NCBI GenBank assembly: GCA_016720545.1
Contig: JADKKK010000010.1
Span: 62,001 to 126,000, forward strand
Direction: 5' to 3'
From: Myxococcales bacterium
Lineage (GTDB): Bacteria; Myxococcota_A; Polyangia; Polyangiales; Polyangiaceae
Length of the DNA: 64,000 nucleotides
The notes below the pieces were generated by a model. It made no database searches, was not told the origin of the DNA, and worked only from the letters and a program-made list of their open reading frames with translations. Below, piece by piece: positions 37,931 to 45,606 of this stretch (the stretch's first letter is position 1; each line of letters opens with the position of its first letter). Both the position numbers and the translations under genes were made by a program.

Positions 37931-39838
37931 TTACTTCGCTTCGGCGAGCGCCCGGTCGATGAGCTTCTTGAACTTCGGGTACGGCTGCGCGCCGTTGATG
38001 AAGTACCCGTTGATCACGAACGCCGGAGTGCCGTTGATGCCGGCGTCGCTGCCGGCCTTGTTGTCGGCGTCGACGAACGCCTTATGCGGTTGTTGTCGAG
38101 AGCCGCCTTGAACTTGGCCATGTCGCAGCCGAGCTCCTGCGCGTACTTCTCGAGCGACTCACGCTTCAGGCCGTCCTTCTCGCCTTGGTTGGCGAAGAGC
38201 TTCGCGTGCATCTTCCAGAAGCCGTCGTTGCCCTTCTGCTTGAGGACCTCTTCGGCTGCCTCGGAGGCCAGCGGCGCCTCGGGGTGCATGGGGAGCGGCT
38301 TGTGGCGCCAGACGACCTTGATCTTGTCGCCGTAGTTCTTCATGACCTCCGCCATCTGCGGCTCGACGCGCGAGCAGAACGGGCACTGGAAGTCGGAGAA
38401 CTCCTGGATGACGACCTTCGCGTCGGCCTTGCCCTTGAAGGCCGAGCCGGCCGGGGCGGCGGCGACGGTCTTCTTCTCCGGCTCGGGCGCGCCCTTGCCG
38501 TCCTTGATGATCGTGTCGTAGACGTCCTTCGCGGCGACGCCCTTCTTCATCATCGCGTCCGTCTTGGTGATCTCCTCGTCGATGACCTTCTTGAAGGCGT
38601 CGAAGGGCTGCGCGCCGACGATGCGGCGGCCGTTGATGAACATGTGGGCGTGCCGCTCGCCTGCAGGTCGTCCGCGAGGTCCTGGTCGGCCTCCATCTTC
38701 GCCTTGTACTTGTGCTCGGTGAGGGCCGTCTTCACCTTGTCGGCGTCGAGGCCGAGCTCCTTCGCGTAGCCGAGCAGGTCGTCGTCCGACAGCTTCTGCT
38801 GCGCTCTGAAGAGCTTGTCGTGAGCGGCCCAGAAGCCCGCGTCGCCCTTCTGGGCGCGCGCCTCGAGGGCGAGCTCGGCGGCCGGCTCGGCGCGCGGGTG
38901 GAACGGCAGGGGCTCGTGCTTCCACACGACGCGAACCTTGTCGCCGTGACCTTGAACACCGTGCTGGTGTCCTCTTTCTCTTCCTCTTCGTCCTTGGGGG
39001 GCGGCGGGGCGTTCTTCTTGTTCTCCTTCGACATCTCGACGTAGACGCGGTCCTTCGCCGTGCCGGAGGCGATCTTCGCCTGCGGCCTTGGCGAGCTCCT
39101 TGTCGATGGTCTCCTTGAACTTGTCGAACGGCTGCGCGCCGGACAGGCTCACGCCGTTGATGAAGAACGCGGGCGTGCCGTTGACGCCGACCTTCTTCGC
39201 GACCTCGTGGTCCTCGTCGACCTTCTTGGCGACTGCTTCGCGTCGTAGGCAGCCTTGAACTTCGCCTTGTCGACGCCGGCCGTCACGGCCCACGCCTCGA
39301 AGTTCTCGGGCGTGAGGGCCTGCTGGTTCTTGAACGCCGTGTCGTGGAACTTCCAGAACGCGTCGTTGCCCTTCAGCGCGAACACGCCGGCGGAGGCCTC
39401 GGCCGCGGGCTTCGCCTTGTCGTGGAACGACAGCGGCTCGTTCTTCCAGAGCATGCGGACCTTGTCGGGCCCGTACGTGGTCTTCACCTGGTCGAGCGTG
39501 GCTTCGACGCGCGAGCAGTAGGGGCACTGGAAGTCGGAGAAGACGACGATCGTGACCGGAGCCTCGCGCTTGCCCCACATGGGGTCCTTGCTCGAGATGG
39601 GCACGGGCGACTCTTCGTCGCTCCAGGTGGCGCCGCTGCCGCCGCGGTCGGCGGTGATGGTCCCGCCCTGCTTCAGCCGGTAGTTGTCGTAGCCCCACAT
39701 CACGCCGGCGCCGGCGATGAAGCACAGGACGAAGCCGATGATGGCCGCGCCGGTGTTCATGCCGCCCGCGGCGTCGAAGGGCTGCGGCGCGTGGGCCGCC
39801 CCCTTCGCGTGGGAGTCGCGTTTCTCTTCTTTAGCCAT
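37931..39838 (-). pseudogene. Frameshifted three-domain DsbA-like gene (membrane-anchored paralogue)
   Basis: The start at 39838 gives a soluble N-terminus, one membrane helix (AAIIGFVLCFIAGAGVMWG) and a first DsbA domain with CPYC. Homology to the intact neighbour continues to the stop at 37931 but only by changing frame. Breaks: ~39235 (one G lost), ~39080 (one G gained), ~38946 (a join removing about 40 codons, including the second domain's CxxC, between STVFKV and GDKVRVVWK), ~38646 (one C lost) and ~38085 (one C lost). The third domain keeps CPFC, and GTPHMFING and NGTPAFVING loops are readable. The rest of the coding pattern is preserved, so the damage is recent or is an assembly error in repeated sequence. 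Confidence 0.85.
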
Positions 39839-40047
39839 GATTGCGTATTCCTTCAGTTTTTCGTAACGGAGAGGACGCGCACGCCCGCCCCCGCGGGGGC
39901 TTCTCGTGCTCGTCGAAGGCGTCGCGCGGGAGGGCGCGAGGAGGTCCGCGCCGAGAAGGCGAGGCCTGGGTCACACGCGCATCGAGGGCGCGCGTGAGGG
40001 CTGCACGGGTCGCGATCCGTCGCGACCCGCCTTGACCAGCGCGCGTT

Positions 40048-40578
40048 TCAGCGCGGCGGTCGCTCGACGCTGTGCCGCACCCCGAGAGGCCCACGGCCCC
40101 CGGCGTCGAACGCGCGCGCGAGCCAGCCCTCGGGCCGAGCGGGGAGGACGCTCGGGGAGGAGGCGAGGCACGCGTCGTCGTGAGCCGCGGCCGCCGCCGG
40201 CTCGTCGCCCGCCGGCACCATGCGCGCCGCGTCGAGCAGCGCGGACGTGTCGTCGTCGGCGGCGAGGGAGAGCGACACCTCTTCGTCTTGGAGCTGCGGC
40301 GCGGGCGCGAACGTCGTCGCGCAGCGCAGGTCGCAGAGAGGTGCGCGCGCAGAGGCGGCGGCCGCAGGGCCCTCGTCGTGGCGGAGGCTCATGGGTGGCG
40401 CGAGGGCGCTCGACGACAGCTCGGTCGAGGGCAGGCTCGCGGGCCGAGAGAGCTGCGCCAATGTGCGCGCGTACGCGGGCCCGGCGACGACCCACGCGAC
40501 GAGCAGGGTGGCCGTGAAGAGCACTCGCGAGAGCCAGCGAGGCGCCGTTCGGGGGACGCGCACGGACACACTGTGCAT
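40048..40578 (-). CDS. Hypothetical exported protein
   Basis: 176 residues from ATG 40578 (a TTG at 40599 adds seven residues). Basic n-region then VLFTATLLVAWVVAGPAYA, a Sec signal with AYA cut. The mature part is low-complexity, rich in Ala, Ser, Pro and Asp with only three cysteines, and shows no family motif. The pre-mature stretch LAQLSRPASLPSTELSSSAL is unstructured. Real coding is supported by the signal peptide but not by homology. Confidence 0.5.
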   Translation of the reverse strand: MHSVSVRVPRTAPRWLSRVLFTATLLVAWVVAGPAYARTLAQLSRPASLPSTELSSSALAPPMSLRHDEGPAAAASARAPLCDLRCATTFAPAPQLQDEEVSLSLAADDDTSALLDAARMVPAGDEPAAAAAHDDACLASSPSVLPARPEGWLARAFDAGGRGPLGVRHSVERPPR

Positions 40579-40625
40579 CCGGGGTGGGCCCCCTGGCAAG
40601 CTGGGCGTGCGCGGCGCGTCGTGCG

Positions 40626-40916
40626 TCAGTCCGGGCGGACGTCGCCCGCTGCGTCGGCAGGTCCCGCGTCCGCGGGGGGCGGGGGACGAGCGGCGTCGCG
40701 GGGGACCTCGCCGCCGGCGTCGCGATCGGGAGTGGCGGCCTCACCGGCCTCGTCGTGCACCGAGTCGACGTCGTCGTTGTCAGACGCATCGACCGGGATG
40801 CCGGGCTCGATCGTGTCCTTGCACGCCGCCTGCAGGATGCCGGTGCTCCAGAAAAGCGCGACGACGAACAGCGCCGCGAGCCCCGTCTTTGCGCCTCCGC
40901 GCCGAACGAACGTCAT
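40626..40916 (-). CDS. Small exported Asp/Ala/Pro-rich protein
   Basis: 96 residues from ATG 40916. One hydrophobic helix (GLAALFVVALFWSTGILQAAC) ends at a cysteine with a poor lipobox (QAAC), so it may be a lipoprotein or a membrane-anchored peptide. The rest is an acidic DxxD/A/P-rich tail (DASDNDDVDSVHDEAG). Function unknown. Confidence 0.55.
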   Translation of the reverse strand: MTFVRRGGAKTGLAALFVVALFWSTGILQAACKDTIEPGIPVDASDNDDVDSVHDEAGEAATPDRDAGGEVPRDAARPPPPADAGPADAAGDVRPD

Positions 40917-41006
40917 GGCCGGGATTATAGGGGCAAGGCGCGGTCCGCGCACGATCCTTGGGCCACCGTGCGCGCGCGCGGCCGGGCTCGGCGAGGGCCC
41001 GACGCT

Positions 41007-42194
41007 TCAATTGCCGCAGCTCAGCCCTACGTCGCGAATGTCGAAGCCCTGGGCGATCATCCCCAGGAACTGGCCCTTGTTCGACATGAGCTTGAGCTCG
41101 TGGCCACCTTGCGCGTTGCCTTGGCGACCGAGCCACAGCGACACCACGTTGCCCGAGGGCAGCACGCAAGGCGTGTTGTCGTTGGTGTACGTGGGGGCGA
41201 GCGGCGTGGGCGCGGGGGTCTGCGCCGCCACGCGGTGGATGCGCTCGCCCTTGCCCGTGACGCCGTTGATCACCGTCGCGCCCTCGCCCTCGAAGACGAT
41301 CGAGCCGTCGGCGTCGTAGCTCGGGTTGTGGAGGTTCGTGAGCGGCGCAGCCGGCCGCGCCACCACGCGGAAGCCCGCGCCGTCGACGCCAACCTCGCAC
41401 ACGCTGGTCGCCTCGGTGCCGTCGGCGTCGGCGCCGCAGTCGAAGACGACCTTGGTCTGGTCGGGCGAGAGGCTCGGGCGGTGGTTCCACGCCATGGGGG
41501 AGGTGGCCGTGAGGAGCCGCGCCTTGCTCCACCCCAGGGTGGGGTCGGCGGGTCGCGTGATCGAGTAGAGATCGAGGCTGTGCGCGCCCGCCGAGGCGAA
41601 CACGATGAGCCGCCCGCCCGCCGCGATGACCGGCGGCGTCGCGCCGATCCGGATCGGCTCACCACCCCGGGTCACGCGACCGCCCGAGGCGAGGTCGGCC
41701 CCGAAGACCGCGAGGCACGGCGTGGTGCACCCGAAGCGCGTCGTCTCCCCGACGATGAGCGCGCCGTCCTTCGACTGCGTCATGCGCGAGTCGACGCCCG
41801 GCGAGAGCCGATTGAGGGCGGCGCCCACGTTCTCGACGACCCCGCCCTGCGCGGCCTCGACCCGTCGGAACTGGCCGTCGGGGTGGAGGAAGAGCACGCG
41901 CCCGCGGCCGGTCGTGGCTGGCACGCCCGTCGGCGGCATCTCCCACGCCGGGACCACCACGGGGGGCGCGGCGTCGGCGCCCCCGTCTCCGTTGCGCCCC
42001 GCGTCAATCGAGCGCTCCGCGCGGTTCTCTGGAGTGGGTGCACCTGCGTCTTCGTCGTACACGTTGGCCGGGAGGTCGAGCGGGTCCGCGGCCTCCGGGG
42101 GCGGGCCCACCACGTAGTCCCCACAGCCGCCGAGGAGGCCGGAAACAAGGGCTGTCGCCACGAAAGCACCGAAGCAGGGAGACCGGGTAGGCAT
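41007..42194 (-). CDS. Beta-propeller-like lipoprotein
   Basis: 395 residues, lipobox LLGGC, followed by an Asp/Ala/Pro linker. The body has recurrent strand motifs such as GRVLFLHPDGQFRRVEA, HRPSLSPDQTKVVFDCGAD and HNPSYDADGSIVFEGEG, the WD40-like/TolB pattern of PD40 propellers (xxPSxSPDGxxVxF). Two cysteine pairs are present (CTTPC). It probably binds a ligand or protein partner at the outer membrane. Confidence 0.8.
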   Translation of the reverse strand: MPTRSPCFGAFVATALVSGLLGGCGDYVVGPPPEAADPLDLPANVYDEDAGAPTPENRAERSIDAGRNGDGGADAAPPVVVPAWEMPPTGVPATTGRGRVLFLHPDGQFRRVEAAQGGVVENVGAALNRLSPGVDSRMTQSKDGALIVGETTRFGCTTPCLAVFGADLASGGRVTRGGEPIRIGATPPVIAAGGRLIVFASAGAHSLDLYSITRPADPTLGWSKARLLTATSPMAWNHRPSLSPDQTKVVFDCGADADGTEATSVCEVGVDGAGFRVVARPAAPLTNLHNPSYDADGSIVFEGEGATVINGVTGKGERIHRVAAQTPAPTPLAPTYTNDNTPCVLPSGNVVSLWLGRQGNAQGGHELKLMSNKGQFLGMIAQGFDIRDVGLSCGN

Positions 42195-42268
42195 CGCGGA
42201 CTACGTACGCCTACATCTGCGGAAGTCTCCCCTGCCATGACGCGGTTTGCCGAAACGTCACGGAGCGT

Positions 42269-42790
42269 TCAGTTCTGTTCAGTTCTTGGCATGGTGCGAC
42301 GCGCCATGAGCGCCCCGACCGTGGCGCCCAGGGCCGCGCCCGCCACCGTGTCGAGCGGAAAATGGACGCCGAGCACGATCCGCGAGAGCGCGACGAGCCC
42401 GGCGGCGAGGGCGAGCAAGGCCGTGCGCGCGGGCCGCGCGCGATCGGCGAAGTAGCCCGCGAGGCAGGCGCTGCCGGCCGCGTGCCCGCTCGGGAAGGAA
42501 GGGTCGGTCGGCGGCGCGAAGGCGAGCGCGTGCACGCCGGCGAGGGCCGCGTAGGGCCGCACCCGCCCGAACCCGTGCTTCATGGCGAACACCACGATCG
42601 AGGTGAGGACGATGGCCGCGAGCAGCCCCGCCACCTCCCTTCGCACTCGCGCGACGAGCACCCAAGGCGCGATCGCGAACAGCGCGTACCCGCCGCCGAC
42701 CAGAGACCACGCCGCCATGAAGGTGAGCCACGCCGAGGGAGGGGAGGGCCCGTACAGGAGGAAGAACACGGCCTGGTCGAGCGCGCGCAT
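42269..42790 (-). CDS. PAP2-family phosphatase
   Basis: 173 residues from ATG 42790. The three PAP2 signature motifs are in order: KHGFGRVRP (KxxxxxxRP), PSGHAAGSACL (PSGH), and SRIVLGVHFPLD (SRxxxxxHxxxD). Several hydrophobic helices surround them, so the active site faces the periplasm. Members dephosphorylate undecaprenyl pyrophosphate or phosphatidic acid; which one is not clear. It is divergent from the prephenate dehydrogenase gene, 156 bases away. Confidence 0.9.
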   Translation of the reverse strand: MRALDQAVFFLLYGPSPPSAWLTFMAAWSLVGGGYALFAIAPWVLVARVRREVAGLLAAIVLTSIVVFAMKHGFGRVRPYAALAGVHALAFAPPTDPSFPSGHAAGSACLAGYFADRARPARTALLALAAGLVALSRIVLGVHFPLDTVAGAALGATVGALMARRTMPRTEQN

Positions 42791-42946
42791 GCGAGGTGAA
42801 GAGTAGAACGCATCCGACGCCCTGGCGCGCAGCGTTGCGTCGCGGGAGGCCTTCGATCTCTCCGACGAGCTCGAGGAGAGCCTCCTTGATCTCGCCGTTC
42901 GTGTCCTCCTCTGTCCTCGTTCGCGCCCTTCGAGTAGTCGTAGGCC

Positions 42947-44032
42947 ATGCCGCAACGCCCCACCTCCGAGGAGCTCGCCGCGCTCCGCGAGGAGCTCTCC
43001 TCGGTCGACCGCGCGTTGCTCGAGGTCGTGGCCCGGCGGAGCCGCTGCGTCGCGGAGATCGCGGCGTTCAAGGCTCGCGAGGATGTGCCCGCCCTCGACC
43101 GTGCGCGGGAGACCGATCACCTCGAGTCGATGCTCGCCCGAGGCGCCGAGCTCGGGCTCGTCGAGGATCTCGTGCGCCCGCTCTTCGAGGCCCTCTTCGC
43201 CGCGTCGCGCGCGGAGCAGCGCCACGTGCGCCTCGCGGCGCTCGCGCCCCTGCGCGTCGGGATCGTCGGGGCCACCGCGGGCATCGGCGCCACCCTCGCG
43301 CGGGTGTTCACGCGCGCCGGTCTGGTGGTCGAGGGCACGGGGCTCGACGCCGGAGCTCCCGCGGGGGAGATCGCGGCGCGGAGCGAGCTCGTCGTGCTCG
43401 CCGCGCCGATCGACGTCACCTGCGCGGTGGCGGCGCAGGTAGGCCCCCACGTCGTGCCTGGCGCGTGCCTGATGGACGTCACGTCGGTGAAGCGCGCGCC
43501 GATCGCGGCGATGCTCGCCGCGACCTCGCCCGAGGTCGACGTGGTGGGGGCGCACCCGCTCTTCGGACCGAGCGCGGCCCCCGACCTCGAGGGCCGACGG
43601 GTGGTGTTGTGCCGGGGTCGCGGCGACGTGTGGATGCCTCGCGTCGCGCGGCTGTTCGAGCTGCTCGGCGCCGAGGTCGTGGAGGCAGACGCCGAGGAGC
43701 ACGACCACCACATGGCCTTCGGGCAGGCGCTCACTCAGGCCAAGGCGATCGCGCTCGGCGCGACGCTCGCGCGGAGCGGCGTGTCGCTCGCGCGAGCGCG
43801 TGCGCTCTCGACGGAGACCTCGCGCGCCGACCTCTCCACGCTGGAGCGGCTCGCCGCGCAGCGGCCGGGGCTCTTCGCGGATCTGCTCTGCGAGAACCCC
43901 GAGGCCCCGAGCGCGTGCGCCGCGCTGGCCCAGGAGCTCGCCGCGCTCGCGCGCGAGGCCGCCGCGCACGACCGCGACGCGCTCATCCGCCAATTCATTG
44001 CGGTCGCGCGGGTCGTGCTTGGCGGAGCGTGA
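42947..44032 (+). CDS. tyrA: Chorismate mutase/prephenate dehydrogenase
   Basis: 361 residues. Residues ~5-85 are an AroQ-type chorismate mutase with ALREELSSVDRALLEVVARRSRCVAEIAAFKA carried across two helices. The remainder has the Rossmann start LRVGIVGATAGIGATLARVF, then VVGAHPLFGPS with the catalytic His, and the helical dimer domain. As a T-protein it would convert chorismate to prephenate and then 4-hydroxyphenylpyruvate for tyrosine. Some residues in the dinucleotide loop (GATAGIG rather than GxGxxG) are slightly divergent. Confidence 0.88.
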   Translation: MPQRPTSEELAALREELSSVDRALLEVVARRSRCVAEIAAFKAREDVPALDRARETDHLESMLARGAELGLVEDLVRPLFEALFAASRAEQRHVRLAALAPLRVGIVGATAGIGATLARVFTRAGLVVEGTGLDAGAPAGEIAARSELVVLAAPIDVTCAVAAQVGPHVVPGACLMDVTSVKRAPIAAMLAATSPEVDVVGAHPLFGPSAAPDLEGRRVVLCRGRGDVWMPRVARLFELLGAEVVEADAEEHDHHMAFGQALTQAKAIALGATLARSGVSLARARALSTETSRADLSTLERLAAQRPGLFADLLCENPEAPSACAALAQELAALAREAAAHDRDALIRQFIAVARVVLGGA

Positions 44033-44097
44033 CGCGAGATCGAGCTGTTGCGGCGCCCCTCGCGCTCTGATAGCGCCGCACCAGGGGAGGCCACGCG

Positions 44098-44562
44098 TTG
44101 GGACCGTACACGTCGTATCTGCTCGAGACGGTGCTCATGCTCGCCGTGGTCTGCGGCCTCGCGCTCGTCGTGATGGTGGCGGCCAAGCGCGTCGGCGTGG
44201 GCCGCGCCTCGGGGCCCATCACTCTAGTAGGTCAGCTCCCGCTCGACGCGCGGCGCGGGCTCTACCTGGTGCGTGTGGGGGCGCGCGTGTTCCTCGTGGG
44301 TGTGGGTGAAGGTGGGTTCACCAAACTCGGCGAGATCCCCGCGAGCGAGGTCCCGCTCGAACCGGCGGCGGCGGCGGGGGACTCGTTCGCCGAGCTCTTC
44401 GCGCGCGCCCTCTCGCGCAAGCGGGAGCCCTCGCCTTCGCCCTCGTCCGAAGCGCCCGTCGTGTCGGCGCCGGCCGCCGGCGCGAAGGCCCTGAAGACCG
44501 ACGCCACGCACGACCGGGTCGAATCAAGTTTGGCCGTCGCGTCGGCCGAGGAGGACTCATGA
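44098..44562 (+). CDS. fliO: FliO-like type III/flagellar export protein
   Basis: 154 residues from TTG 44098, which has GGGGAGG seven bases upstream. One N-terminal membrane helix (ETVLMLAVVCGLALVVMVA) is followed by the FliO-type small beta domain: ITLVGQLPLDARRGLYLVRV and FLVGVGEGGFTKLGEI. A Ser/Pro/Ala-rich tail ends it. FliO helps assemble FliP. It overlaps the next gene by four bases (ATGA). No flagellin, basal-body or other export genes are in the window. Confidence 0.82.
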   Translation: MGPYTSYLLETVLMLAVVCGLALVVMVAAKRVGVGRASGPITLVGQLPLDARRGLYLVRVGARVFLVGVGEGGFTKLGEIPASEVPLEPAAAAGDSFAELFARALSRKREPSPSPSSEAPVVSAPAAGAKALKTDATHDRVESSLAVASAEEDS

Positions 44563-45350
44563 GCGCGCGCCGTCGCGTCGGCGCCGCCAGCGTCGCGGTG
44601 CTCGCCGCGCTCGTGGCCCTCGCGCCGAGGGCCGTGGCCGCCGCGCCCGTCGCCGCCGCGCCCGCCGCCGCGCAGGCCGCGAGCCCGGGGCTCTCGCTCC
44701 TGCTCTCCGTGGCCGTGGTGTCGCTCCTGCCGTTCTTGTTCCTCAGCCTCACGTCGTTCGTGAAGATCTCGACGGTCCTCCAGATCACGAAGAGCGCGAT
44801 CGGGGCGCAGTCGGTGCCCTCGAACACGGTCATCCTCGCGCTCTCCGGCGCCCTCACGCTGCTCGCGATGGCGCCCACGGCGAGCGCGGTGTTCGCTCGG
44901 GCCGCGCCGGTGCTCGCCGAGAACCCGCAGGGCCCGGAGGCGATCGTGAAGGTCGCCGCCGCCGCGCGGGAGCCCATGCGCGCGTTCCTGCGGCAGAACG
45001 CGAGCGAGCGTGAGGTCGCGCGGTTCGTCGCGGTGGCGAAGACCTCGGCCGCCGCACCCGCCACGGGTCCTTCGGCCACGGATCCCACGCCCGCCGTCGA
45101 GGAGAGCGATCTCGCCGTGCTCGCCCCCGCGTTCGTCGTCACCGAGCTCACCGAGGCGTTCGCCATCGGCTTTCTCATCTTCCTGCCGTTCCTCGTGATC
45201 GACCTCGTCGTCGCGAACGTGCTCGCCTCCCTCGGCCTGCAGACCCTCTCGGTCTCGCAGGTGAGCCTGCCGTTCAAGCTGCTGCTCTTCGTCAGCGTGG
45301 ACGGCTGGGGGCTGCTGGCGCAGGCCCTCGTGCTCGGGTACCGGCACTGA
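44559..45350 (+). CDS. fliP: FliP/SctR-type export-gate protein
   Basis: 263 residues, overlapping fliO by four bases. The signal-like N-terminus is Ala-rich (AAPVAAAPAAAQAAS). Core motifs of FliP/SctR are LPFLFLSLTSFVKISTVLQI, LAPAFVVTELTEAFAIGFLIFLPF and a final DGWGLLAQAL segment. FliP forms the core of the type III/flagellar export gate. An isolated fliOP pair without fliQ/R or flhA suggests the rest lies elsewhere, or that the apparatus is a reduced relic, as found in other myxobacteria. The loop contains an Ala/Thr/Pro insert. Confidence 0.9.
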   Translation: MSARRRVGAASVAVLAALVALAPRAVAAAPVAAAPAAAQAASPGLSLLLSVAVVSLLPFLFLSLTSFVKISTVLQITKSAIGAQSVPSNTVILALSGALTLLAMAPTASAVFARAAPVLAENPQGPEAIVKVAAAAREPMRAFLRQNASEREVARFVAVAKTSAAAPATGPSATDPTPAVEESDLAVLAPAFVVTELTEAFAIGFLIFLPFLVIDLVVANVLASLGLQTLSVSQVSLPFKLLLFVSVDGWGLLAQALVLGYRH

Positions 45351-45408
45351 CGCGCGCTCGCGATCTGCGCTTCGTCCAGCGCCGCCGCCAGCTCAGGTGC
45401 ATTGGTTG

Positions 45409-45436
45409 TTGACATGCTGGTGGCCGTGCGTAGAGT
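45409..45436 (+). promoter_or_regulatory. Sigma-70-type promoter of tRNA-Ala
   Basis: TTGACA (45409-45414), 16-bp spacer, TAGAGT (45431-45436), ending 16 bases before the mature tRNA end. Confidence 0.75.
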
Positions 45437-45452
45437 GCGCGGCCGTCACCCC

Positions 45453-45525
<73 letters not shown>

Positions 45526-45532
45526 CCCCCCA

Positions 45533-45571
45533 AGACCCTCGCGCCGAAAGGCCCGAGGGTCTTTTTTTTTT
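45533..45571 (+). terminator. Intrinsic terminator of tRNA-Ala
   Basis: AGACCCTCG pairs with CGAGGGTCT around a 12-nt loop, followed by about nine T residues. Transcription of the tRNA should stop here, 36 bases before the RCC1 gene. Confidence 0.9.
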
Positions 45572-45606
45572 CTCGCTTCGCGGACGGAAGCGACCATGGT
45601 TGCGGC

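Noticed and set aside
37931..39838. Programmed ribosomal frameshifting as the explanation for the broken DsbA gene
   Set aside because: Four shifts of differing sign at unrelated short homopolymers, plus an internal deletion of an active site, do not match any known programmed frameshift signal.
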